From positions 1-64,000 of the forward strand of contig CAJUKS010000006.1 in assembly GCA_910587405.1 (NCBI GenBank): a stretch of 64,000 bases of DNA, read 5' to 3'. The translations under genes were made by a program, and so were the position numbers. This DNA comes from an uncultured Alphaproteobacteria bacterium (GTDB lineage Bacteria; Pseudomonadota; Alphaproteobacteria; RF32; CAG-239). Positions within the stretch are counted from its first letter, which is position 1, and every line of letters begins with the position of its first letter. The notes under the pieces were generated by a model that saw only the letters and a program-made list of their open reading frames with translations, was not told the origin of the DNA and searched no databases. Below are positions 52,813 through 59,869 of this stretch, piece by piece.

Positions 52813-53553
52813 ATGTCAAAGTACACGTTTAAATCCTCGTTTGCAACAGAATTTGAATATATTCCGCCGAAAAATAACCGTCCGACCGTTCTTTATCTGC
52901 ACGGATTTTGTTCCGATTGCTGGGGAAAAAAGCCCGAGACCGTCAAAGCCTTTTGTTTGGAACGGGGCTGGGGGCTGTTTCGGTTTGACTATGCCGGCCA
53001 CGGTTCCGATCGCGAAAACTTTGAAAAAGCCGATTTTGAAATTTGGAAAAATCAGATACTCGAAGTCATTGACCAAACGATTGAGGGTGATATCGTCTGC
53101 GTCGGTTCTTCGATGGGCGGTTGGCTGTCGTTGTTGGCGGCGATTGAACGGCCGCAGCGTGTCAAAGGCGTGGTCGGGTTGGCGGCCGCTCCGAATTTTG
53201 TCCGCCGTTTTGCGGCGATGGTTACCCCCGAGCAGCAACGGCAGTTGCAGGATGAGGGACGTTTCAGTTACGGAAACGCCGATTTTTCGTATGTGATTAC
53301 GCAGCGTTTTATCGATACCGCGATGGAAAATTGTCTGCCCGAAGATCAGAGTTGGCCGGTATTGTGTCCGGTGCATCTGATACAGGGGATGCGGGACGCC
53401 TCGCTGCCGTGGCAGTCGGCGCTTGATTTTGCCGCGTCAATTGCCTCGGAACAGGTTGAAGTGAAATTGCTCAAAGCCTCCAACCATCGTCTGAACGATG
53501 ACGTTGCGGCAACCGAACTGTACAATTCGCTGGCAAATATTGTGAATATCTGA
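52813..53553 (+). CDS. Alpha/beta hydrolase
   Basis: A 246-residue cytoplasmic alpha/beta hydrolase. It has an oxyanion-loop-type YLHGFCSDCWG, then RFDYAGHGSD, and the nucleophile elbow GSSMGGWLS near residue 99. The acid is in LIQGMRDASLPW (Asp), and the histidine is in KASNHRLNDD near residue 225. The triad is therefore complete. It looks like a carboxylesterase or palmitoyl-thioesterase-type enzyme; substrate unknown. It is divergent from the glycosyltransferase and precedes the flagellar-type operon by 74 bases. Confidence 0.85.
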   Translation: MSKYTFKSSFATEFEYIPPKNNRPTVLYLHGFCSDCWGKKPETVKAFCLERGWGLFRFDYAGHGSDRENFEKADFEIWKNQILEVIDQTIEGDIVCVGSSMGGWLSLLAAIERPQRVKGVVGLAAAPNFVRRFAAMVTPEQQRQLQDEGRFSYGNADFSYVITQRFIDTAMENCLPEDQSWPVLCPVHLIQGMRDASLPWQSALDFAASIASEQVEVKLLKASNHRLNDDVAATELYNSLANIVNI

Positions 53554-53626
53554 AAAAATTGTTTTCGTAATCAGCGGGTAATCGGATATTTTAAATGACA
53601 GTAAAGATCAAAAAGCAGGTGAAATT

Positions 53627-55027
53627 TTGAAACATTCGGCAACATATTGTCCCGCCTGGCGGGACGGGGTTATCGCCGCGGCGGTGAGTTTCGCCGTCGG
53701 GTTGCTGCTGGTCTGGCTTCTGTTTGGCCTCAAAAAAGCCGATGTGCCGGTTGCGGCGATGCCGCTTTCGCATCAGCAGATTCGCCGCACGGAAGAGACG
53801 TTTTTGGCCAACCGGGCGATCAACCTGCTGGAGCCGCTGGTCGGAAAGGGAAAGGTCCGGGCGGAACTGCGCCTTGATTTGGATTTTGACACCGTAACCA
53901 CCGATGAAGAGATTTTTGATCCCGACGGTCAGGTGCTGCGTTCTTACACCGCCGCGCAAAACTTTGCCAGCGAAGCGGAATACGAAATCAATAAATTCAG
54001 CCGCCGAATTGTTCAAAGCGGTGCCCGCCTGAAAAGAATGTCGGCGCTGATTTTGGTAGACGGCATCCGGGAAGGAAACACCTATCGGCAGCGCAGCCGG
54101 GCCGAACTCTCACGCTTGGCGGAATTGGTGGCACCGGTGATTGGTTTTGATCTCCGCCGCGGGGATGTTTTGCAGATTGAAAGCGTCCGTTTTGTCGGTA
54201 ATGACAGCGCTTTTGCACCGACCGAATTTGCGGAGATCATTTTGTTGACGCTGCTTTGTCTGGGGTTGGCCGTACTGGTATTCCGTTCCCGCAACGGCGT
54301 CCGGCGGCCCGACCGGCCTCGTCCGGCAGCCCGGGTTGCACCGCAAAAGTCCTTTCCCGACATTTGGAAAAAACTGCAAAATGCCGACGTGGAAACCTTG
54401 ACGGCCTATTTGTCCGCCGAATGTGCCGCGGCGGCCGCTTATGTCGTTTCTCGTCTCGGCACCCCGAAGGCTGCGGCCGTAATGGCCGGATTGGATCCGG
54501 TTTTTGCCGCCGAAATTTCATCATGCCTGCTTTCTCCTGCGGCGGTGGCGCCGGAAATTGCCGCCGAAATCGAACGGACTCTGGAACGGGATTTTGCCGG
54601 CAGTCCGAGTCGCGGCGGCTTTTATCTCGGCGAAGTGCTTAAAAACATGACGCCCCGCAAACAAAAACAGTTGTTGGCGGCGCTGGAAAAAGAAAATGCG
54701 GCGGCAGCGGAAAAATTGCGTTCCCGCTTGTTTAACTTTGAAGATTTTCGCGCGGTTACGCCCGACGACATCCACCGCCTGTTTGACGAGGTGGAAGCCG
54801 AAACGCTGGCGTTGGCGCTGCGCGGCGCTTCGGAAGAACTGCGGCAATATTTGTTCGACAATATGTCTGTCGACGCCGCGGCGGTGATCGGTGAAAAAAT
54901 GGCGGCGCTGGGACCGGTGCGGTTGTGTGACGTGGAGGCGGCTCAGGATGAAATTATAACGCTGGCCTGTCGTCTGGCTGCCGAAAAGATGCTTGTCCTC
55001 CGTAAACGCAACGGGGAAACGGTATGA
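53627..55027 (+). CDS. FliF(RBM3)-FliG fusion protein, flagellar base
   Basis: A 466-residue in-frame fusion. One membrane helix (about 14-33) is followed directly by the third FliF ring-building domain (about 50-190: LLEPLVGKGKVRAEL, DFDTVTTDEEIFDPDGQVLRS, KRMSALILVDG, FDLRRGDVLQIESVRF). A second helix (202-219) and a FliG-like region (about 245-466: YLSAECAAAAAYVVSRLG, EVLKNMTPRKQKQLL, FDNMSVDAAAVIGEKMAALGPVRL, DVEAAQDEIITLA) come next. FliF ring domains 1 and 2 are absent, and the normal pair would be about 880 residues. The torque-helix charges of FliG appear changed (NMSVDA where NMSKRA is usual, then EKM for a di-acid). The TTG start at 53627 has AGGTG six bases upstream; no longer frame exists. 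Confidence 0.78.
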   Translation: MKHSATYCPAWRDGVIAAAVSFAVGLLLVWLLFGLKKADVPVAAMPLSHQQIRRTEETFLANRAINLLEPLVGKGKVRAELRLDLDFDTVTTDEEIFDPDGQVLRSYTAAQNFASEAEYEINKFSRRIVQSGARLKRMSALILVDGIREGNTYRQRSRAELSRLAELVAPVIGFDLRRGDVLQIESVRFVGNDSAFAPTEFAEIILLTLLCLGLAVLVFRSRNGVRRPDRPRPAARVAPQKSFPDIWKKLQNADVETLTAYLSAECAAAAAYVVSRLGTPKAAAVMAGLDPVFAAEISSCLLSPAAVAPEIAAEIERTLERDFAGSPSRGGFYLGEVLKNMTPRKQKQLLAALEKENAAAAEKLRSRLFNFEDFRAVTPDDIHRLFDEVEAETLALALRGASEELRQYLFDNMSVDAAAVIGEKMAALGPVRLCDVEAAQDEIITLACRLAAEKMLVLRKRNGETV

Positions 55028-55536
55028 TGACCGGTCGCCGTCCGTTTGAATTTGACAATTTTGTCGTGGCGGGGGAAAATGCCGCGGTGTTGGATCTTTC
55101 GGTTAACCGGCCGGAGAAAACGGAGGCGAGACAGATTGCGGAAAATATTGTAACCCGACTCGACTTGCTGCTGGATGAGGAAAAGAACAATAACCTGAAG
55201 TTGATTCGCATGATTTTGCAGCAGCTGTCGCCGTTGTTGCTGGAAAAACAGAGCTTGGAAATCGTAAGCCGTTTTGTGGCCGAGCATTTTCCGGCGTTGG
55301 GCGATAAAAAAGTTTTGGATTTTTATTTTCATCCCGATACGGTGTATCAGGTACGGCCGTTGGTGGAACAGCTTGCTTCCGAAAACGGTTTTGCCGGTCA
55401 GATCTTTTTGCACCGTGACGCTTCTTTGCCGCGTTGCGATTGTCGGATCAGATGGCAGGGCGGCGGAGCGGGGTCGGACAGCCGGGAAAAAATCCGTCGT
55501 TTGACGGCGATGCTGACAGGAGAAGAAGATGAATGA
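55024..55536 (+). CDS. FliH-like flagellar export stalk protein
   Basis: 170 residues. The N-terminal FDNFVVAGE resembles the FliH start, and a helix (residues 40-70) ends in LDEEKNNNLKLIRMILQQLSPLLLEK. The C-terminal part carries the VRPLVEQLASENGFAGQIFLHRDASLPRCDCRIRWQGG pattern of the FliH/YscL globular domain. FliH regulates the export ATPase FliI and docks it to FliN. Start ATG overlaps the preceding stop (ATGA), and its own stop overlaps fliN. No FliI gene is in the window. Assignment relies on weak similarity and operon position. Confidence 0.65.
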   Translation: MMTGRRPFEFDNFVVAGENAAVLDLSVNRPEKTEARQIAENIVTRLDLLLDEEKNNNLKLIRMILQQLSPLLLEKQSLEIVSRFVAEHFPALGDKKVLDFYFHPDTVYQVRPLVEQLASENGFAGQIFLHRDASLPRCDCRIRWQGGGAGSDSREKIRRLTAMLTGEEDE

Positions 55537-55792
55537 ATGCGAAAAACTGAGCCGGATCTCCGAAGTGCCGGTCGAAGTTTCGGCGGTGTTGGGCAACGCG
55601 CGGATGACCGTCGGCAGTCTGCTGGCGTTGGAAGCCGGGGCGGTGGTTGAGCTTGACCGCGACATTGATGACGAAATTGATATTTGCGTCAACGGCAGCG
55701 TGGTGGCCAAAGGAGCGTTGATGATCGAGGACGGGCGTCTCGGCATTGAGATAACGAAGATTTTGCCGAAAGAGGAAAACCGATGCGAATAA
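55529..55792 (+). CDS. fliN: FliN family C-ring protein
   Basis: An 87-residue SpoA-domain protein: SRISEVPVEVSAVLG, then RMTVGSLLALEAGAVVELDRDIDDEIDICVNGSVVAKGAL, the standard FliN pattern, with no N-terminal extension. FliN forms the bottom of the C-ring and the FliH docking platform. FliM, its usual partner, is not in this operon. Overlaps both neighbours, so it is translated as part of the operon. Confidence 0.85.
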   Translation: MNECEKLSRISEVPVEVSAVLGNARMTVGSLLALEAGAVVELDRDIDDEIDICVNGSVVAKGALMIEDGRLGIEITKILPKEENRCE

Positions 55793-56730
55793 AGAAATTC
55801 GTTGACGAAGACATGATACGCCTGATCCGGCGGGTCAAACGGGAACTGGGACCCGAAGCGGTCATCGTTTCGACCTCGCGTTTGGACGACGGCCGCAGCG
55901 AGTTGGTCGCCGCGGTGGAGGACGACGAGATTGATTTTTCCGATGCCGCCGGAATGCAGGTTTACCCGGCCGGCTATAACGACAACCGTATCCGCGAACG
56001 GCTTGACTATCATGAAGTGAGTACCGCCGCGCGTTCCGATTTGCTGGCTCGCTGCCGGCAATATGCGGCTTCGGCGGGTGAAAATGACGATATAAAAATT
56101 CTGACGGCGGTTTTCGATCGCTTGTTTGCCCGTTATAATATTTTGGATACCCGTTGTCCGGTAAAGGTTTTTACCGGTATTCAGGGCAGCGGCAAAACCA
56201 CGGCGCTTGTCAAAACGGCGGCATTGGCGAAATTTCGCGGCTTGTCGGCGGCGCTGATCAGTAGCGACGGCCTGCGTGCCGGCGCCAACAGTCAGCTGCA
56301 ATCGTTTGCCGGCATCTTGGGAGCCAAATTCCGTTTCGTTCGTAAGAACGAACATCTGGCGGCGGCAATCAAAGAGGCACAGGCCGGACATGATCTGGTT
56401 CTGATCGATACGCCCGGTTTCAATCCTTTTGTGTCGGCAGAGCGGGAACGGCTGCGGGAATTGCTTGATATTGCGGACGGCGAAGCCGTTTTGGCGCTGG
56501 AAGCCGGTTATAATGCACCCGATGCCCGTGAAGCGGCGGCGATTTATGCCTCTCTGGGTGCCAAGAATTTATTGCCGACCAAGCTGGATTTGTGTCGGCG
56601 GATCGGCGGTTTTTTGTCGGCGGCGACGGAAGAAGGTTTCAATCTGGGCTGGGCAAGCGTTTCCGGCAGCTTGTCCAACGGGCTGGCGGCCGTCGATAAT
56701 GCCGTGCTGGCGCGGCTGGTGCTGGCCTGA
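55783..56730 (+). CDS. flhF: Flagellar biosynthesis GTPase FlhF
   Basis: SRP-type GTPase that places polar flagella. The 315-residue protein is short for FlhF: a brief B domain (LGPEAVIVSTSRLDDGR), an N-domain helix bundle and the G domain with GIQGSGKTTALV (G1), DTPGFNPF (G3; SRP proteins have DTAG) and TKLDL (G4). It overlaps the fliN stop by ten bases. The next gene encodes FlhG, its regulatory partner, as in other polar flagellates. Its presence suggests polar siting of the complex made by this operon. Confidence 0.87.
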   Translation: MRIKKFVDEDMIRLIRRVKRELGPEAVIVSTSRLDDGRSELVAAVEDDEIDFSDAAGMQVYPAGYNDNRIRERLDYHEVSTAARSDLLARCRQYAASAGENDDIKILTAVFDRLFARYNILDTRCPVKVFTGIQGSGKTTALVKTAALAKFRGLSAALISSDGLRAGANSQLQSFAGILGAKFRFVRKNEHLAAAIKEAQAGHDLVLIDTPGFNPFVSAERERLRELLDIADGEAVLALEAGYNAPDAREAAAIYASLGAKNLLPTKLDLCRRIGGFLSAATEEGFNLGWASVSGSLSNGLAAVDNAVLARLVLA

Positions 56731-56742
56731 AAGGAAAATGCC

Positions 56743-57549
56743 GTGGATGACGAACAGACATTGATCACAGCGCCGAGAAGTTTGAATGCGCGCCCGTTTA
56801 ACCGGATGATTGCGGTGGCTTCGGGAAAGGGCGGTGTCGGCAAAACCTGGTTCTCGATTACGCTGGCTCATGCCTTGAGCGGACTGAAGCAAAAGACGCT
56901 GCTGTTTGACGGCGATTTGGGAATGGCAAATGTCGATATTCAGCTCGGTTTGATGGTTCCTCACGATTTGGGCAGCGTGGTGACCGGGACCACAACCCTC
57001 AATCAGGTGGTGCATTATTGCGACAAATGCCGGTTTGACGTTATTGCCGGTCGTTCCGGTTCGGCGGGTTTGGCCGTCATGCCGGTCGGACGGCTGCAGA
57101 TTTTGGCCGAAGACCTGGCTTTGCTGGCGGGTTCATATGACAAAGTAATTTTAGATATGGGAGCCGGGGTCGAAAAATCGATTCGTATTTTGTCGGGAAT
57201 GTCGGGACAGGTGGTGGTCGTTTGCACCGACGAGCCGACTGCTCTTACCGACGCTTACGCTTTTGTTAAACTGATGGTGATGCAATATCCCAAATGCCGG
57301 ATCGGGATTGTCGTCAATCAGGCCGATACAGTGCGGGAAGGGCGGCAGACTTATGATATTCTGCTCAAAGCATGTCAAACGTTTTTGAAAGTTTCTCCCT
57401 CACTGTTGGGAATTGTTCGTCGCGATGCCCGGGTTCGCGATGCCATCCGCAACCAGATGCCGTTGTTGAGTCGTTATCCGACTTCGGAAGCGGCGGCCGA
57501 TGTTGTCGAAATTGCCCGCCGAATTTTGCAGGAAGAAAAAGATGTATAA
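56743..57549 (+). CDS. flhG: FlhG/FleN MinD-like ATPase
   Basis: A 268-residue ParA/MinD-type ATPase with the deviant Walker A KGGVGKTWFS (about residues 28-37), DGDLGMANVD and DLGSVVTGTTTLNQVV. It limits flagellum number and stimulates FlhF GTPase in other bacteria. The start is GTG at 56743 with AAGGA eight bases upstream. The C-terminus lacks a recognisable amphipathic MinD tail; EIARRILQEEKDV is a short charged end. It overlaps the DnaJ gene start. Confidence 0.87.
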   Translation: MDDEQTLITAPRSLNARPFNRMIAVASGKGGVGKTWFSITLAHALSGLKQKTLLFDGDLGMANVDIQLGLMVPHDLGSVVTGTTTLNQVVHYCDKCRFDVIAGRSGSAGLAVMPVGRLQILAEDLALLAGSYDKVILDMGAGVEKSIRILSGMSGQVVVVCTDEPTALTDAYAFVKLMVMQYPKCRIGIVVNQADTVREGRQTYDILLKACQTFLKVSPSLLGIVRRDARVRDAIRNQMPLLSRYPTSEAAADVVEIARRILQEEKDV

Positions 57550-58705
57550 CCGTGACCCTTTGCAATATTACCATGTTCTGAACGTTTCTCCCGATGCCGA
57601 TGAACGTACGCTGAAACTGAATTATCGTGATCAGGCCAAACAATGGCACCCCGATTATAACAAAAGCGACGAGGCGATGGAACATTTTCAGAAAATTTCG
57701 GTTGCTTATGATATCTTGCACGACGAAGAACGGCGGCTGACTTATGACCTGCTGGCTTGTGCCTATGCGGCCGACGATTTTCCGCAGATGGATGCCCTGA
57801 GTATTTTAAAAGACCGTATGGGCGAAGAAAATCCGGATGTGCGGGTTTTTGACCTTACGTATGTAACCGGCAGGTTTTTGAAGTTTTTGCGGCGTGAAGA
57901 AAGACTGATATGCAGCGAAAAACAGGCTTTCAACGAGATCGTTAAATGTTCGTTGTCAAACTGGTTGTTCGGTTGGTGGGGACTGAAGGCGTTTGCAGCC
58001 AACCTGCGGGCGTTGGTGCAAAATTTTCGCCGTACCGGGAACAACCGGTCGGACAATCTGTCACTGTTGGTGCATAATGCGCTGGCTTATCATCAGGAGG
58101 GCAAGGAAACACAAGCTGCGCGTTCGGCGCTTCAGGCGTTGGATTATGCCTTGCCCGAACAACGGCCGCTGCTGCAGAAACTGCTGGCGCGGCTGGGACG
58201 ATCCGTACCAAAGGTGCCGCGGTGGCGGCTGCTGCGGTTGAAACTGGCGCATTTGTTGGTACCGTTGGTGTTGCTGACCGTGCTGCTGTCTCCGGTTTTG
58301 AATTCTGCCTTAGGCGGTCTGGGCCGTTATATGAACAAACAAAACGAAATTACCTACTTTCAGAAAGTGCAGTTCAGTGACGGCGGCGAAACCTTTGACG
58401 ATGTGGTGGTATCAAAAGTTTTTGATATTCCGGTGGATGTTTATGACCGCAAAATGCTCTATCATCTGGCGGCTGACGGCAAAGTGATGTACGGACCGGG
58501 AACGCAGTTTGACGTTCTGGCATCGTTAGAGCAGGGCCATACCGTGCGCCTGACCGGATTTACGCCGGATAAAAAATGGTACCGGATTATGCTTGATAAC
58601 GGCGAGATGGGTTTTGTGCAGGCCCGTCAGCTCAAGAAGGGAATCGGAACGCCGGTTCCGGAAAACAGTAAAATTTCGGCAGGGCCGACGGGAGGCAAAA
58701 AATGA
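57542..58705 (+). CDS. Membrane-anchored DnaJ-domain protein with SH3-like C-terminus
   Basis: 387 residues. An N-terminal J-domain with the HPD motif intact (QWHPDYN, about residues 32-38) is followed by a helical region with NWLFGWWGLKAF. A membrane helix lies about residues 238-258, and the C-terminal domain (about 290-360) resembles bacterial SH3-type domains (GTQFDVLASLEQGHTVRLTG, KKWYRIMLDNGEMGFVQ). So a cytoplasmic J-domain would recruit DnaK while the SH3-like part lies in the periplasm. It is the last gene of the flagellar-type operon and overlaps flhG by eight bases. A fusion of this type in a flagellar operon is unusual. Confidence 0.75.
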   Translation: MYNRDPLQYYHVLNVSPDADERTLKLNYRDQAKQWHPDYNKSDEAMEHFQKISVAYDILHDEERRLTYDLLACAYAADDFPQMDALSILKDRMGEENPDVRVFDLTYVTGRFLKFLRREERLICSEKQAFNEIVKCSLSNWLFGWWGLKAFAANLRALVQNFRRTGNNRSDNLSLLVHNALAYHQEGKETQAARSALQALDYALPEQRPLLQKLLARLGRSVPKVPRWRLLRLKLAHLLVPLVLLTVLLSPVLNSALGGLGRYMNKQNEITYFQKVQFSDGGETFDDVVVSKVFDIPVDVYDRKMLYHLAADGKVMYGPGTQFDVLASLEQGHTVRLTGFTPDKKWYRIMLDNGEMGFVQARQLKKGIGTPVPENSKISAGPTGGKK

Positions 58706-58788
58706 CAAAACATTCATTTAAATATGATCATTTTTTTGATACAGGCAAATGGTACAGCAAAGAAGATTTAATATCAAGAAGATTTTGA
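58702..58788 (+). CDS. Possible 28-residue small protein crossing the left inverted repeat
   Basis: A short reading frame beginning MTKHSFKYDHFF with GGAGG six bases upstream and its ATG overlapping the stop of the DnaJ gene. It runs through the left arm of the inverted repeat. Its first four codons (MTKH) equal those of the autotransporter at 58881, which may be chance or the mark of a copied start region. No family recognised; it may be a gene remnant. Confidence 0.3.
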   Translation: MTKHSFKYDHFFDTGKWYSKEDLISRRF

Positions 58789-58848
58789 GATTATCAATAG
58801 GTTAGCAAGAGACATGACGAAGAAGCAAAGTGTATCAAAAAAATGATC
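58726..58848. repeat. Inverted-repeat pair bracketing 87 bp, candidate invertible element
   Basis: Perfect 18-bp arms GATCATTTTTTTGATACA (58726-58743) and TGTATCAAAAAAATGATC (58831-58848) bracket 87 bases, 33 bases before the autotransporter ATG. Within the segment, on the minus strand, a promoter-like TTGATA-18-TATTAA is present; inversion would point it toward the autotransporter. Confidence 0.55.
58768..58797 (-). promoter_or_regulatory. Leftward promoter-like sequence inside the inverted repeat
   Basis: TTGATA (minus strand, 58797-58792), spacer 18, TATTAA (58773-58768). Weak match, so meaningful only if the segment inverts. Confidence 0.3.
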
Positions 58849-58880
58849 GTTAAAATTCATTTTGCTAAGGACACGATAAA

Positions 58881-59717
58881 ATGACTAAACATACTTCTTG
58901 GGCAATAGCGTTAACGGCGACGACTTTTTTGAGCGCGCCGGCAATGGCCGCCTCTCTCGCCCCGACTTTGGAACAAAACAGTGCTTTTTCCTATTCCGAA
59001 GGTTCGGAAAACGACTACAACTTCACATTACAGGAACCCGATGCTGACGGTAAGCTGACGACTAAGTATTACAAAATCGATCTGAAACCGGAAGCGTTTT
59101 TACCCTCCGGCGATGTTACTTGGAGCGAAGTTGAAGCCGATCAAAAAGAAGCTTCCTCTGTGGTTGCAGTTCCGTTGTTTAACGGTTCATACAAATACTT
59201 CAAATATACTTATACTCAGCCGGAAGGAAAAACGGTTTATTCCAGTCAGCAAAATTCTTTGGCCGGTGACATTAATGCCGATTTCGTTAACAGCACCACT
59301 AAGACAGGCAACGGTGGTGCAATCTCCAATCCTTACGACGGAACCATAGGCAACATTACGGGAAATATTATCGGCAATCGGGCAGTGGCAAGCCGATCGT
59401 TCGGCGGCGCCATTTACAACCGCGGTACCATCGGAGATATCCGCGGTACCTTTATAGGCAATAAAGCAATCAGCGAAACTAACAGCATCGGTTCTGAAGG
59501 CGGCGGCGCTTTCATATATAATCAAAAAGATATCGGTAACATTAACGGTGACATTATCGGCAACGTGCATCAGGGCGCTGCATCTTCTAACGGCGGTGCA
59601 ATTTATAATCCTTACGGCGGTACGATAAAAGACATTACCGGTACTATCGCTTATAACAAATCAATGGACAATGGTACTCCCGAAAATGGAGGCGGCACTT
59701 CCAAAGGAGGATTTTAG
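58881..59717 (+). CDS. Autotransporter, 5' part, ends early by frameshift
   Basis: Residues 1-278 of a large autotransporter: a signal peptide ending about PAMAA, then a passenger built of imperfect repeats of the GGAIYN...IGDITGTFIGN type (first near residue 136). It ends at a TAG after TSKGGF. The same repeat pattern continues in another frame: adding one T to the TTTT at 59713-59716 gives GGFLGNYSTNRVSSVGN and a continuous frame to 62452. So this and the following entry are one gene of about 1190 residues broken by a one-base deletion. Confidence 0.75.
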   Translation: MTKHTSWAIALTATTFLSAPAMAASLAPTLEQNSAFSYSEGSENDYNFTLQEPDADGKLTTKYYKIDLKPEAFLPSGDVTWSEVEADQKEASSVVAVPLFNGSYKYFKYTYTQPEGKTVYSSQQNSLAGDINADFVNSTTKTGNGGAISNPYDGTIGNITGNIIGNRAVASRSFGGAIYNRGTIGDIRGTFIGNKAISETNSIGSEGGGAFIYNQKDIGNINGDIIGNVHQGAASSNGGAIYNPYGGTIKDITGTIAYNKSMDNGTPENGGGTSKGGF

Positions 59718-59869
59718 GCAATTACAGTACCAACAGGGTCTCGTCCGTAGGCAACATAAACGGCGATATAATCGGCAATATTGCCGAGGGGTGGGGTGCA
59801 GACGGCGGTGCCATTGAACTTTATCGTGCAACTTTAGGAAATATTACCTCAAAAATTATATCAGGTAAT

